A stretch of DNA of 41,042 bases from an uncultured Anaerolineales bacterium (GTDB lineage Bacteria; Chloroflexota; Anaerolineae; Anaerolineales; Villigracilaceae). The DNA lies in assembly GCA_937960595.1 (NCBI GenBank), contig CALGPL010000015.1, positions 1-41,042 on the forward strand. The letters are read 5' to 3'. The translations under genes and the position numbers were made by a program. This document shows, piece after piece, positions 21,632-31,732 of this stretch (positions are counted from its first letter, which is position 1; each line of letters opens with the position of its first letter). The notes below the pieces were generated by a model. The model did not search any database and was not told where the DNA came from. It saw only the letters and a program-made list of their open reading frames with translations.

Positions 21632-22258
21632 TCAGCGGACCACGAACACGCACTGCGGCAATCCCGACGCCGAGCGCTCCAGTTTGGCCGTTTGAATCAA
21701 CGATTGACCCAGGAATGCTTCGAGCAAGAAAGCGTCCATGCGGCACAGTTCGGGATGATCGGCGATGATGGCCGCGTAGGGACAGTGCCCCAGGAGGAGG
21801 CGCGCCCCCGTTGGTCCGGCTTCCCAGCGGGCCTGGTAATGGAGCGCGTCCAGGCGCTGGACGAGGCGCGCCAGCCGGGCCGGCAATGCCCCACCCTGAC
21901 CGGCCGCCGTCCCCGCCAGCCGGAGCGCCAGTCTGCGCAGCGCCAGGTCGCGCGGCTCCTCGGGCAGGCTTCCCAGCCACTCGGCCAACAAGTGACCGGA
22001 AAGTTCGTCCAAGCCGTCGCCGAGCAGGCGGCGCGAGAGACCGTAGACCTGCTTCGGACGGCCGGGGCCTTCCCGCCGCCGCTCGACTGCCCGGACCAAG
22101 TCGTTGGCGACCAACACGGCAAGGTGATGGCGGATATTGGCAACCGTCATGCCCAGCGCCCGGCTGAGTTCCTGGGCGCTGGCTGCATGATGCTTGCGCA
22201 GATGATCGAGAATGCGCAGGCGGGTCGGCAAACGCGAAGGCGGGAATGCGGGTGTCAT
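21632..22258 (-). CDS. SufR-like winged-helix regulator with cysteine sensor
   Basis: 208 residues. An N-terminal winged helix (about 8-75: RLRILDHLRKH, ANIRHHLAVLVANDLVRAVE, GPGRPKQVYGLS) of the ArsR/DeoR-like type used by SufR. The C-terminal part keeps GHCPYAA (Cys159), PELCRMD (Cys172) and QCVFVV (Cys203); the 12-residue gap between the first two matches SufR proteins, which hold an Fe-S cluster there. A TATAAT box lies 7 nt before the ATG, so its message is probably leaderless. It is divergent from nuoB, which suggests it controls those Fe-S-rich genes. Cluster binding is inferred. Confidence 0.75.
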   Translation of the reverse strand: MTPAFPPSRLPTRLRILDHLRKHHAASAQELSRALGMTVANIRHHLAVLVANDLVRAVERRREGPGRPKQVYGLSRRLLGDGLDELSGHLLAEWLGSLPEEPRDLALRRLALRLAGTAAGQGGALPARLARLVQRLDALHYQARWEAGPTGARLLLGHCPYAAIIADHPELCRMDAFLLEAFLGQSLIQTAKLERSASGLPQCVFVVR

Positions 22259-22265
22259 TTGTCAC

Positions 22266-22271
22266 ATTATA
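22266..22271 (-). promoter_or_regulatory. -10 box of the SufR-like gene (leaderless)
   Basis: Minus strand TATAAT, 7 nt before the ATG; a weak TTGCGT lies 17 nt upstream. No ribosome-binding site. Confidence 0.65.
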
Positions 22272-22315
22272 GTCATCCTTCACGAATTACGCAAACATAT
22301 ATTTTCTTAATCCGG

Positions 22316-22344
22316 TTGACTGGAAACGCCCCAAACGCTATAAT
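22316..22344 (+). promoter_or_regulatory. Promoter of the nuo operon
   Basis: TTGACT (22316-22321), 17 nt, TATAAT (22339-22344), then a leader of about 27 nt with AAGGAGAAG before the nuoB ATG. It lies about 45-80 nt from the divergent SufR-like promoter. Confidence 0.85.
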
Positions 22345-22377
22345 CGCCCCGTTTCCAATGCCGGACAAGGAGAAGCG

Positions 22378-23004
<627 letters not shown>

Positions 23005-23005
23005 G

Positions 23006-24748
23006 ATGACTGCTCCTGCTCCTGTCGAGACCCTCGACCTGGCTGCCCGCTTCCCCGATTGGGTGACCGCCGACGCCCGCCCGGGCTACTCCGGCTGGAT
23101 CGTCGAAAAAGACAAATTGCCGGACTTCGCCCGTGCCCTGCGCGACGACCTCGGCTACGATTATCTCTCCTCCGTCACCGGCGTGGACTACCTGCCCGAA
23201 GGCAAGATGGAAGTGGTCTATCACGCTTACAAAACGACCGGCGGGCCGGGAGTTGTCTTCAAGGTGCAGGTAGCGCGTCAGGACCCGGTGGAAGTCCCCT
23301 CGCTGGTCTCCATCTACCCTGGGGCGGAGTTCCAGGAACGCGAGGCCTGGGACTTGCTGGGGATCAAATTCACCGGCCACCCCGATCTGCGCCGCATCCT
23401 GATGTGGGAGGATTTCGCCGGCCATCCCTTGCGCAAAGACTGGCGCGAGCCCTACTTCGAAGAAGAGTTCAAGCCCTTCAAATCGCGCTGGCCGGAGGGC
23501 AAATTCCAGATGGCCGAAGACAAAGCCCGCCTGGGCGACAACCTCTCCTTCCCGGCCGGATTCGACCCCCAGAAGAAGACCGACTTCGACCCCGAAAAGG
23601 CGCTCTACGAGGCGCTGCGGCAGTATCAAAAGACCGAAAGCGGCCTCGAGACCGAACACCTGCTGGTCAACATCGGGCCGCATCATCCCTCTACGCATGG
23701 CGTCTTCCGCGTGGCCGTCGTCCTGGACGGCGAGACGGTGCTCAGCCTCAAACCGGTCATGGGTTACTTACACCGCAATCACGAGAAAATCGGCGAGCGC
23801 AACACCTTCCTGATGAACATGCCCTACACCGACCGGCTGGACTACCTGACCTCGATGAGCAACAACTTCGGCTACGCTCTGGCGGTGGAAAAACTGATGG
23901 GCATCACCCCGCCCGAGCGCGCCGAGTACATCCGCGTGATGATGGCCGAACTGACCCGTATCGCCAACCACGTCTGGGCGATCGGCTTCCTGCTCAACGA
24001 CCTGGGCGCCTACTTCACCCCCATGCTCTACGCCCAGGAAGAACGCGAATTGATCCTCGATATTTTCGAAGCCGTTTCGGGCTCGCGCATGATGTGCAAC
24101 TACTTCCGCTTTGGCGGCGTGGCGCGTGACCTGCCCGACGGCGTGCTGGAAAAAGTCCGCGACCTGGCCTTCGAGCGGCTGCCGCGCAAGGTGGACGAAC
24201 TGGAAGCCCTGCTGGCCGACAACGAAATCATCCGCTCGCGCGGAATCGGCCAGGGCGTGCTGACCGCCGAGGACGCCATCCGCTACTCGGCCGCCGGGCC
24301 GCTGCTGCGCGCCTCGGGCATCCCCTACGATGTGCGCCGGGCCGAACCCTACAGCATCTACGACCGTCTGGAATTCGACGTCGCCTGCCGCCCGAACGGC
24401 GACATCTACGACCGGATGATGATCCGCTTCGATGAAATCCGCCAGAGCCTGCGCATCATCCAGCAAACCGTCAAGCAGATGCCCGGCGGGCCGATCATGG
24501 CCGTCAAGCCGGCCTATCAGGTGCGCGTCCCGCCCGGCGAAGCATATGGACGAGTCGAGGGTCCGAAAGGCGAACTCGGCTTCTACATCGTCTCGACCGG
24601 CAAATCCAGTCCGTGGCGCTATCACGTCCGCGCCCCCTCCTTCATCAACCTGACCGCCTTTGGGCCGATGTGCGTCGGGCAGAAGATCGCCGACCTGGTC
24701 GCCATCCTGGGTTCGATCGACATCGTGCTGGGCGAATGCGACCGCTGA
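23006..24748 (+). CDS. nuoCD: NADH-quinone oxidoreductase fused subunits C and D
   Basis: 580 residues: NuoC (30 kDa) in about 1-185 ([40 protein letters not shown]) and NuoD (49 kDa) from about 210 ([45 protein letters not shown], ending GECDR). The histidine of the HHPSTHG loop and the tyrosine of GYLHR form the quinone-binding pair. Fused NuoCD is known from enterobacteria; I did not expect it in this setting. The linker (about 186-205) is short and charged. Confidence 0.95.
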   Translation: MTAPAPVETLDLAARFPDWVTADARPGYSGWIVEKDKLPDFARALRDDLGYDYLSSVTGVDYLPEGKMEVVYHAYKTTGGPGVVFKVQVARQDPVEVPSLVSIYPGAEFQEREAWDLLGIKFTGHPDLRRILMWEDFAGHPLRKDWREPYFEEEFKPFKSRWPEGKFQMAEDKARLGDNLSFPAGFDPQKKTDFDPEKALYEALRQYQKTESGLETEHLLVNIGPHHPSTHGVFRVAVVLDGETVLSLKPVMGYLHRNHEKIGERNTFLMNMPYTDRLDYLTSMSNNFGYALAVEKLMGITPPERAEYIRVMMAELTRIANHVWAIGFLLNDLGAYFTPMLYAQEERELILDIFEAVSGSRMMCNYFRFGGVARDLPDGVLEKVRDLAFERLPRKVDELEALLADNEIIRSRGIGQGVLTAEDAIRYSAAGPLLRASGIPYDVRRAEPYSIYDRLEFDVACRPNGDIYDRMMIRFDEIRQSLRIIQQTVKQMPGGPIMAVKPAYQVRVPPGEAYGRVEGPKGELGFYIVSTGKSSPWRYHVRAPSFINLTAFGPMCVGQKIADLVAILGSIDIVLGECDR

Positions 24749-24761
24749 CGAGGAGCCACCC

Positions 24762-25397
24762 ATGAGCGAAATGTATGGAAAAGGTATTCTGAAAGGCCTC
24801 GGCGTCACCCTCAAACGCTTCTGGGACACCTACTGGGAAGACGCCATCTGGCTGTTCCGGCAGGTGACGCGCGGCGAGCGGCGCTACCGTTCGCCGGAGG
24901 GGATTGCCCATCGGGCCAGCAAGAACACGCGCGGCATCTTCACCGTTCAGTATCCCGAAGAGAAACTGCCGGTGCCGGAGGAATTCCGCTTTGTCCCCTT
25001 CCTGGTCTACGAGGAAGGGCCGAACGGCGAAAAGGTGATGCGCTGCACCTCGTGCGGAATCTGCTCGCGGGTCTGCCCGCCGCAGTGCATCTGGATCGTC
25101 CGCACGACCGACCCGGAGACCGGCCGCCCGATCCCCGATCCGGCAGAATTCTACATTGACGTTGACATCTGTATGAATTGCGGCCTGTGCGCCGAATTCT
25201 GCCCCTTCGACGCCATCAAGATGGACCATGACTACGAACTGGCCTCCTTCGGGCGCAGCGTGTACGACAAAGAGAAACTGGCGAAACCGGTGGCCTATTA
25301 CGAAAGCATCCGTCCGCTCAACGCCGCCCGCGAAAACGCCGCCCGCGCCGCCAAGGAGGCCGCCCGCTTCGCGACAAGCGCCAAGCCCGAAGCCTGA
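24762..25397 (+). CDS. nuoI: NADH-quinone oxidoreductase subunit I
   Basis: 211 residues with two [4Fe-4S] motifs, [12 protein letters not shown] (Cys95-105) and [12 protein letters not shown] (Cys137-147), which carry clusters N6a and N6b between NuoG and NuoB. Start chosen at [10 protein letters not shown], since GAGGAGCC lies just upstream; the longer frame overlaps nuoCD. The Ala-rich C-terminal tail is unremarkable. No other nuo genes (A, E-H, J-N) occur in the window. Confidence 0.95.
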   Translation: MSEMYGKGILKGLGVTLKRFWDTYWEDAIWLFRQVTRGERRYRSPEGIAHRASKNTRGIFTVQYPEEKLPVPEEFRFVPFLVYEEGPNGEKVMRCTSCGICSRVCPPQCIWIVRTTDPETGRPIPDPAEFYIDVDICMNCGLCAEFCPFDAIKMDHDYELASFGRSVYDKEKLAKPVAYYESIRPLNAARENAARAAKEAARFATSAKPEA

Positions 25398-25418
25398 GAC
25401 CTGTTAACCTCCGCAGCC

Positions 25419-25781
25419 ATGCGACCCAACGACACCGAACTGCTCTTCCCCGACCGCCTGATCCCCGCCCTGGGCAATCTGCGCGCCCTCCCCTGGCAGA
25501 CGCTCGTTCAGCGCGTGGCCGCCGATCGGCGCGAGCAAACGGCCTTCGTGCTGATGATGGTCCGGCTGAACGGCTGCGCTTCCTGCAATGCCGATTCGTA
25601 CCGCGCCATGCAAGGCTGTCTGGCCTGCTCGCAGCAAACATTGAAACGCTTCCGCGGCTCAGACGAGGACCTCCTGCGCCTGTTCGAGGCCGCCTGCCGC
25701 GACGTAGAAACACACCTGGCACACAAACCGTCTTCCTCTCTCGCGCTCGAGGCGCGAACCCTCGAAATGGACCCATCATGA
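25419..25781 (+). CDS. Cysteine-bearing small protein, function unknown
   Basis: 120 residues. The middle contains [20 protein letters not shown], a CxxC...CxxC pair that could hold zinc or an Fe-S cluster, followed by a helical segment with [12 protein letters not shown]. The front half ([19 protein letters not shown]) looks like a regular folded domain rather than disorder. I do not recognise a named family. It sits between nuoI and mrp and overlaps mrp by ATGA, so a role in Fe-S or complex I assembly is plausible but inferred. No clear ribosome-binding site. Confidence 0.75.
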   Translation: MRPNDTELLFPDRLIPALGNLRALPWQTLVQRVAADRREQTAFVLMMVRLNGCASCNADSYRAMQGCLACSQQTLKRFRGSDEDLLRLFEAACRDVETHLAHKPSSSLALEARTLEMDPS

Positions 25782-26827
25782 GCAAAACCATCTCCCCCGA
25801 AGCCGTCCTGGCGGCACTCAGCAAGGTGCAGGAACCCGAACTGCACAAAGACCTGGTCAGCCTGAACATGATTCGCGACCTGCAAATCGAAGGCGACCGC
25901 GTCTCCTTTACGATTGTATTGACCACGCCGGCCTGCCCGCTCAAAGGCAGCATCGAGCAAGCCGCTCGCGAGGCCGTGTTGAGCGTGCCCGGCGTCAAGG
26001 CCGTGTCTATCAAAACGGACGCCAGCGTCCCGAACGACGGGCGTCTGCGCGGCCTGCTCAGTCTGCCGGTGCGCAACGCGATTGCCGTTGCTTCCGGCAA
26101 GGGCGGAGTGGGCAAAAGCACCATCTCGGTCAACCTGGCCGTCGCCCTGGCCAAGAGCGGGGCGCGGGTCGGCCTGATGGATGCCGATATCTACGGCCCC
26201 AACATTCCGACCATGATGGGCATCGGCGAAATCCCCGGCGCCAAGGACAACAAACTGATTCCGGCCGAGGCCTACGGCGTGAAACTGATGTCCATGGGCT
26301 TCCTGGTCAAGCCCGGCCAGCCGCTCATCTGGCGCGGCCCGATGCTCAACTCGGCCATCCGCCAATTTCTGGCCGACGTCGAGTGGGGTGAACTGGATTA
26401 TCTGATCATCGACCTGCCGCCCGGCACCGGCGACGCGGCGCTCTCCCTGGCCCAAACCCTGCCGCTTTCGGGCGCGGTCATCGTCACCCTGCCCCAGAGC
26501 GTCTCGCTCGAAGACGCCAGCCGCGGCCTGAACATGTTCCAGACCCTGGAAGTGCCGATCCTGGGCGTGATCGAGAACATGCGCGGCGAATTCTTCGGGG
26601 CCGGCGGCGGCGAGGACCTGGCGCGCATCGCCAAGGTTCCCTTCCTGGGCGCGGTGCCGATGGAAGCGAGCGTGCGCGTCAGCGGCGACAGCGGCCAGCC
26701 GGTGGTCATCGCCCATCCCGATTCGTCCGCCGCCCAAGCGCTCCAGACGATTGCCCAACAAGTCGCAGCCCGACTGAGCGTCGAGGCCATGCGTCAGAAC
26801 AACGCCCCCACCATCAACGTCGTCTGA
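25778..26827 (+). CDS. mrp: Mrp/ApbC-type P-loop ATPase lacking the CxxC motif
   Basis: 349 residues: an N-terminal MIP18-like (DUF59) domain (about 1-90, including [15 protein letters not shown]), then the Mrp ATPase with [17 protein letters not shown] (deviant Walker A, about 105-120), [11 protein letters not shown] and [10 protein letters not shown]. Mrp proteins normally continue after the ENM motif with a CPxC that binds the transferred Fe-S cluster; here [15 protein letters not shown] runs straight on, so that motif is missing. It probably still acts in Fe-S carrier or assembly functions, perhaps with the Cys-rich upstream neighbour supplying ligands. The start overlaps that gene's stop. 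Confidence 0.93.
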   Translation: MSKTISPEAVLAALSKVQEPELHKDLVSLNMIRDLQIEGDRVSFTIVLTTPACPLKGSIEQAAREAVLSVPGVKAVSIKTDASVPNDGRLRGLLSLPVRNAIAVASGKGGVGKSTISVNLAVALAKSGARVGLMDADIYGPNIPTMMGIGEIPGAKDNKLIPAEAYGVKLMSMGFLVKPGQPLIWRGPMLNSAIRQFLADVEWGELDYLIIDLPPGTGDAALSLAQTLPLSGAVIVTLPQSVSLEDASRGLNMFQTLEVPILGVIENMRGEFFGAGGGEDLARIAKVPFLGAVPMEASVRVSGDSGQPVVIAHPDSSAAQALQTIAQQVAARLSVEAMRQNNAPTINVV

Positions 26828-26868
26828 GACTCTGCCCCGGCCTTTGATGGCTTGCCGTCAGGTTACGG

Positions 26869-26874
26869 TATAAT
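26869..26874 (+). promoter_or_regulatory. -10 box of the ricT-like gene (leaderless)
   Basis: TATAAT, 7 nt before the ATG at 26882; TTGATG lies 19 nt upstream as a weak -35. No ribosome-binding site. Confidence 0.6.
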
Positions 26875-26881
26875 TCCCGCC

Positions 26882-27763
26882 ATGCAACCGCTCATCATCG
26901 GCGTCCGATTTGCACCCATCGGAAAAGTCTATCATTTCGACGCATCCTCCGTCCCCGACCTCCGCCCGGGCGAACACGTCATCGTCGAGACGACCCGCGG
27001 CAAACAACTGGGCGAGGTGGCCGCCATCATCGAAAATCCCGTCAAACCGCCCGAAGGCTGGAAGCCGGTCGAGCGGCGCGCCACCCCGCGCGACCTGGTT
27101 CTGCGCCGCTTCTGGCAACAGAAGGAAGTCGCCGCCCTGATCGACTGCCGCGAACGCGCCGCCCAGTTGAAACTGCCCGGCGTCAAAATCGTGGCCGCCG
27201 AGTACTCCTTTGACGGCGCCCGCCTGGCCATTATGTTCAGCACCGAGACCGAAGAAAAAGTCGATCTGAAATCCTTGCGCAGCGACCTGCAAAAGAAATT
27301 CGCGCCGACGCAAGTGGAATTGCGCCAGATTGGGCCGCGTGACGTCGCCAAACTCTTGGGCGGCATGGGCGCCTGCGGCCTCGAGACGCGCTGCTGCTCG
27401 AAATTCCTGACCGACTTCAGCCCGATTTCTATCAAAATGGCCAAAGAACAGGGCATTTCGTTGACGCCCGACGAAATCACCGGCATGTGCGGCCGCCTGC
27501 GCTGCTGCCTGGTTTACGAGTACGAGCAATACGCCGCTGCCCGCAAAGAACTGCCCAAGCGCAACAAGCGGGTCATCACCCCGCTGGGCGAAGGCAAGGT
27601 CATCGACGTCTCGCCGCTGCAACTGCGCGTGCGGGTCGAACTGCCCGAAATCGGCGCCCGCGAGTTTCACCGCGACGAACTCCAGCCCTGGGACGAACTC
27701 GAAGCCCTGCGGCGCAAAGCCCAACAGCCCTGCGAAAACTGCCCGGAAAGAGACAAACCATGA
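26882..27763 (+). CDS. ricT: PSP1/RicT (YaaT) family protein
   Basis: 293 residues. VGVRFAPIGKVYHF-like beta start followed by GEHVIVETTRGKQLGEVA, typical of PSP1. The conserved cysteines appear in GMGACGLETRCCSKFLTDF, MCGRLRCCLVYEYEQY and a C-terminal CENCPE. In Bacillus, RicT joins RicA and RicF in an Fe-S complex that affects RNA processing and development. Neither partner is nearby. Start at 26882, right after the promoter -10 box. It overlaps the next gene by ATGA. Confidence 0.9.
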   Translation: MQPLIIGVRFAPIGKVYHFDASSVPDLRPGEHVIVETTRGKQLGEVAAIIENPVKPPEGWKPVERRATPRDLVLRRFWQQKEVAALIDCRERAAQLKLPGVKIVAAEYSFDGARLAIMFSTETEEKVDLKSLRSDLQKKFAPTQVELRQIGPRDVAKLLGGMGACGLETRCCSKFLTDFSPISIKMAKEQGISLTPDEITGMCGRLRCCLVYEYEQYAAARKELPKRNKRVITPLGEGKVIDVSPLQLRVRVELPEIGAREFHRDELQPWDELEALRRKAQQPCENCPERDKP

Positions 27764-28485
27764 ACGAGGAATCGCCCGCCGTTTGGGCCGAGCCTCAAAA
27801 GATTCTGGTCATCCTGGCCCACCCGGATGACCCCGAATTTTTCTGCGGCGCGACCCTCGCCCGCTGGGCGCGCGCCGGCCACCGCATCCATTACTGCCTG
27901 CTGACCTGCGGCGACAAGGGCGGCGGCATGGACGTCACCCCTCAGGAACTGTGCACCGACCGCCGCCAGGAACAACGCCGCGCCGCCGACCTGCTCGGCG
28001 TCGGCGAGATCCGCTTCCTCGACCACGAGGACGGCTACCTCGTCCCAACCCTCGACCTGCGCCGCGAGGTAGTGCGCGTCCTGCGCCAGGAGCGGCCCGA
28101 CATTCTGGTCTCCTGCGATCCCACCAACCTCTTCCCCTTCAGCGGCTACGGCCTCAATCACCCCGATCACCGCGCCGCCGGCCAGGTGGTGCTGGACGCC
28201 GTCTTCCCGGCCGCCGGCAACCCCCACTATTTCCCCGAACTGCTCGCCGAAGGCCTCCAGCCGCACACCCCGCGCGAGGTCTGGCTCGCCCTGACCGGCC
28301 AACCCAACGTCATCCTAGATGTCACCGACACCTGGGACATCAAACTCCAGGCGCTCAAAGCGCACAAATCCCAAATCGGCGACCCGGTCGAATTCGAAAA
28401 GCGGATGCGCGCCCGCCACACCGAAGACAGCCGCGACGACGCCCCACGCTACGAAGAGAGATTTCGCCGCATCCTGTTCCATTGA
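27760..28485 (+). CDS. PIG-L/LmbE-type deacetylase
   Basis: 241 residues. VILAHPDDPEFFCGATLARW contains the zinc-binding AHPDDxE motif and NHPDHRAAG supplies the third ligand. GDKGGGMD and RFLDHEDGYL are family features. These zinc enzymes remove acetyl groups from N-acetylglucosaminyl conjugates (for example in bacillithiol, mycothiol or GPI synthesis) and related substrates. The substrate here is unknown; given the chitobiose phosphorylase elsewhere in the window an amino-sugar substrate is possible. Start by ATGA overlap with ricT. Confidence 0.88.
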   Translation: MNEESPAVWAEPQKILVILAHPDDPEFFCGATLARWARAGHRIHYCLLTCGDKGGGMDVTPQELCTDRRQEQRRAADLLGVGEIRFLDHEDGYLVPTLDLRREVVRVLRQERPDILVSCDPTNLFPFSGYGLNHPDHRAAGQVVLDAVFPAAGNPHYFPELLAEGLQPHTPREVWLALTGQPNVILDVTDTWDIKLQALKAHKSQIGDPVEFEKRMRARHTEDSRDDAPRYEERFRRILFH

Positions 28486-28515
28486 CCATTAACCTGATCT
28501 TTCCACGGAGGAGCC

Positions 28516-29694
28516 ATGACCGACTACCTGGCCGAAGCCACAGCCCTGTTCGAATATACGCAGGCGCTGCGGCGTGACTTTCACATGCACCCCGAACTGG
28601 GCTTCCGAGAAGTCCGCACCGCCGGCATCGTTGCCAGAGAATTGAGCGCCCTCGGCCTGGACGTCCAGACCGGCGTCGCCGAAACCGGCGTGGTCGCCCT
28701 GCTCGAGGGCGGCAAACCGGGCCCGGTGGTGTTGGTGCGCGCCGATATGGACGCCCTGCCCATCAACGAAGAGACCGGCGCCCCCTACGCCTCCCAGACC
28801 CCCGGCGTGATGCACGCCTGCGGCCACGATGGCCACACCGCCATCCTGTTGACGGTCGCCAAACTGCTGCACGTCCACCGCGCCGAACTGGCCGGGACGG
28901 TCAAACTGGTCTTCCAGCCTGCCGAAGAAGGCCTGGGCGGCGCGGCCCGCATGGTCGAGGCGGGCGTGCTCGAGAATCCGCGCCCCGCTGTGACCCTGGC
29001 CCTGCATCTGTGGAACGACCAGCCGCTCGGCTGGATCGGAATCGCCCGCGGGGCGGCGATGGCCGGGGCCGAAATCTTCAAGGTCAGGGTGCGCGGCAAG
29101 GGCGGGCACGGCGCGGCCCCCCACCAGACCCACGACCCGGTCCTGGCCGCCGGTCAGATCGTCAACGCCCTGCAAACCATCGTCGCCCGCAACATCCCTC
29201 CGCTGCAGGCCGCGGTGGTCAGCGTCTGCACCGTCCATGGCGGCGAGGCCTTCAATATCATTCCCCAGCAGGTCGAACTGAGCGGCACGATTCGCACCTT
29301 CGAACCCGAAGTGCGCGAAAAAGTGCTCGAGCGCTTCGAAATCATCACCTACGGCCTGGCCGAGACCTTCGGCTGCCGCGCCGAGATCGAACTGACCCGC
29401 CTGACCCCGGCGGTCATCAACGACGCCAAAACCGCCGCCCAGGTCGAGGCCGCCGCCCGCCGCCTCTTCCCCGACGCCAGCGTGGATACCGGCCACAACG
29501 TCACCATGGGCTCGGAAGACATGGCTTTCATCATGGAACAAGTGCCGGGCTGCTTCTTCTTCATCGGCTCGGCCAACAAAGAGAAGAAACTCGACGCCAG
29601 CCACCACCACCCCTGCTTCGACTTCGACGAGCAGGCCCTGCCGCGCGCCGCCGCGCTGATGGCAGCCGCAGTCGCAGATCTGCTGAAAGCATGA
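28516..29694 (+). CDS. M20-family amidohydrolase (IAA-amino acid/hippurate hydrolase type)
   Basis: 392 residues. RADMDALPINE, MHACGHDGHTAILL, FQPAEEGLGGAARM and the closing SHHHPCFDFDE give the di-metal site and the general base of the M20D branch. A dimerisation domain (about 185-300, starting GKGGHGAAPHQTHDPV) is inserted. It cleaves N-acyl amino acids (hippurate, N-acetyl or indole-acetyl conjugates); the acyl group cannot be told. CACGGAGGAG precedes the ATG. Confidence 0.92.
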   Translation: MTDYLAEATALFEYTQALRRDFHMHPELGFREVRTAGIVARELSALGLDVQTGVAETGVVALLEGGKPGPVVLVRADMDALPINEETGAPYASQTPGVMHACGHDGHTAILLTVAKLLHVHRAELAGTVKLVFQPAEEGLGGAARMVEAGVLENPRPAVTLALHLWNDQPLGWIGIARGAAMAGAEIFKVRVRGKGGHGAAPHQTHDPVLAAGQIVNALQTIVARNIPPLQAAVVSVCTVHGGEAFNIIPQQVELSGTIRTFEPEVREKVLERFEIITYGLAETFGCRAEIELTRLTPAVINDAKTAAQVEAAARRLFPDASVDTGHNVTMGSEDMAFIMEQVPGCFFFIGSANKEKKLDASHHHPCFDFDEQALPRAAALMAAAVADLLKA

Positions 29695-29778
29695 CGAGCG
29701 CCAAGAGGAAACCGTCTGTTCCTCATTCTCCCCTCCCCGCAGACTGCTTTGCCGATCCCTGCTGTTTGCAAATCTGCA

Positions 29779-29810
29779 CGAATTCCTCGTTCCCCCCTGA
29801 CGAGAATTCG
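29779..29810 (+). other. Imperfect stem-loop between M20 and korA
   Basis: CGAATTCCTCGT (29779-29790) pairs with ACGAGAATTCG (29800-29810) with one bulged C. No T run follows on either strand. It may end the M20 transcript. The rest of 29695-29860 shows nothing recognisable. Confidence 0.4.
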
Positions 29811-29860
29811 CGTCGTTCGCGGCAAAAAAGGCCCCGTGAGCAATCCCCCAGACATTCCTC

Positions 29861-29889
29861 TTGACCCCACCGCCGGTTTGATTTATCAT
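29861..29889 (+). promoter_or_regulatory. Promoter of korAB
   Basis: TTGACC (29861-29866), 17 nt, TATCAT (29884-29889); GCAGGAGACC precedes the ATG at 29939. Confidence 0.7.
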
Positions 29890-29938
29890 CATTCGGCCTC
29901 TTTTTATCGGAATTGGCATCTAATCTGCAGGAGACCCC

Positions 29939-31732
29939 ATGCCACACAAAGTCATCAACGATTTTTCCATCACAATCGGGACCATCAACGGCTCCGGCTC
30001 GCAGACCGCCAACGTGACCCTTCTGCGGGCGTTGTTCAAGATGGGCATCCCCGTCTCGGGCAAGAATCTCTTTCCCTCCAACATCCAGGGCCTGCCCACC
30101 TGGTACACCATCCGGGTCAGCAAAGACGGCTTCATCGCCCGGCGCGACGAGCACGAGATCGTTGTCGCCATGAACCCCAACACCTTCACGCATGACCTGG
30201 CCGAGGTCCTGCCCGGCGGGGCCTTTTTCTACGCCGACGACATCAAACTGCCGATCGGACGCACCGACATCGCCGTCTATCCCATGCCGGTCAAAACCCT
30301 GGCCCGCGCCGCCGACGTCACCCCCAACCTGCGCGACTACATCGCCAACATGGTCTATGTCGGCGTCTTGGCGCAAATCCTGGGCATCGAACCGGACAAA
30401 ATCGAACAAGCGTTGTCGTTCCACTTCAAAGGCAAGGAAGCGCCCATCCGCTCGAACATGAGCGTCATTCAGGCTGCCTTCGACTGGGCGGCTCAAAACC
30501 TGACCAAAGCGGATCCCTATCAGGTCGAACCGATGGATGCCACCGCCGGCTACATCATGACCGACGGCAACACCGCCGCCGCCCTGGGTTCGATCTACGG
30601 CGGCGTGCAGTTTGCCGCCTGGTATCCGATCACCCCGGCCTCTTCGCTGGCCGAAGCCCTCAACGTGTACCTGCCCAAACTGCGCAAGACCGCCGACGGC
30701 AAGCAAACCTACGCCGTCCTGCAAGCCGAGGACGAATTGGCCGCCATCGGCATGGCGGTCGGCGCCGGCTGGGCCGGACTGCGGGCAATGACCTCCACCT
30801 CCGGCCCCGGCATCAGCCTGATGACCGAGTACGCCGGCCTGGCCTACTTCGCCGAAGTCCCCGTCGTGGTTTGGGACGTCCAGCGCGTCGGCCCCTCGAC
30901 CGGCCTGCCGACCCGCACCGCCCAGGGCGACCTGACCCAGATCTATTTCCTGGGCCATGGCGATACCAACCAAGTCATGCTCCTGCCCGGCACCGTTCAG
31001 GAATGTTTCGAGTTCGGCTGGAAAGCCTTCGACCTGGCCGAGCACCTGCAAACGCCGGTCTTCGTCCTGTCGGACCTCGACCTGGGGATGAACCAGTGGA
31101 TGAGCAAGCCCTTCGAGTATCCCGACACTCCCATGGACCGCGGCAAGGTGCTGTGGGAAGAGGATTTGGAAAAACTGAACGGCCTCTGGGCACGCTACAA
31201 GGACGTGGACGGCGACGGCATCTCCTACCGCACCCTGCCCGGCAACCGTCACCCGGCGGCGGCCTACTTCACCCGCGGCACCGGCCACGACGAGAACGCC
31301 CGCTACTCGGAAGAAGCCGACAATTGGGAGCAAAACCTTCTTCGCCTGAAGAAGAAATACGAGACCGCCCGCGGCCTGGTGCCGCGACCCGTCCTCGACG
31401 CCGTTGAGGGCGCCCAGATCGGCATCATTGCCTTTGGCTCGTCCACGCCGGCGGTGGAGGAAGCGCGGGTGCTGTTGAGGCAGGAGGGAGGTCCGAAAAG
31501 CGACTTCCTGCGCCTGCGCGCCCTGCCCTGCACGCCGGAGGTCCGGCAATTCGTCGAGAGCCACGAACGCGTCTACGTCGTCGAATCCAACCGCGACGGT
31601 CAACTGCATCAAATTCTCACCGTCGCCCTGCCCGACCAGGCCACCAAACTGCGCTCGGCCTGTCACACCGACGGGCTGCCCCTCACCGCCCGCTGGGTCA
31701 AAGACGCCATCCTCGCTCAGGAGGTGAAATGA
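29939..31732 (+). CDS. korA: 2-oxoacid:ferredoxin oxidoreductase, fused gamma-alpha subunit
   Basis: 597 residues. The first about 190 form the gamma domain (TIGTINGSGSQTANVTLLRA, PTWYTIRVSKDGFIARRDEH). The alpha subunit follows (YIMTDGNTAAALGSIYGGVQ, AWYPITPASSLAEALN, STSGPGISLMTEYAGLAYF). The C-terminus ends in the usual domain with VYVVESNRDGQLHQIL. With KorB it converts a 2-oxoacid (probably 2-oxoglutarate or a similar acid), CoA and oxidised ferredoxin to acyl-CoA, CO2 and reduced ferredoxin. Fused gamma-alpha chains are normal in the two-subunit KorAB type. It overlaps korB by ATGA. Confidence 0.94.
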   Translation: MPHKVINDFSITIGTINGSGSQTANVTLLRALFKMGIPVSGKNLFPSNIQGLPTWYTIRVSKDGFIARRDEHEIVVAMNPNTFTHDLAEVLPGGAFFYADDIKLPIGRTDIAVYPMPVKTLARAADVTPNLRDYIANMVYVGVLAQILGIEPDKIEQALSFHFKGKEAPIRSNMSVIQAAFDWAAQNLTKADPYQVEPMDATAGYIMTDGNTAAALGSIYGGVQFAAWYPITPASSLAEALNVYLPKLRKTADGKQTYAVLQAEDELAAIGMAVGAGWAGLRAMTSTSGPGISLMTEYAGLAYFAEVPVVVWDVQRVGPSTGLPTRTAQGDLTQIYFLGHGDTNQVMLLPGTVQECFEFGWKAFDLAEHLQTPVFVLSDLDLGMNQWMSKPFEYPDTPMDRGKVLWEEDLEKLNGLWARYKDVDGDGISYRTLPGNRHPAAAYFTRGTGHDENARYSEEADNWEQNLLRLKKKYETARGLVPRPVLDAVEGAQIGIIAFGSSTPAVEEARVLLRQEGGPKSDFLRLRALPCTPEVRQFVESHERVYVVESNRDGQLHQILTVALPDQATKLRSACHTDGLPLTARWVKDAILAQEVK

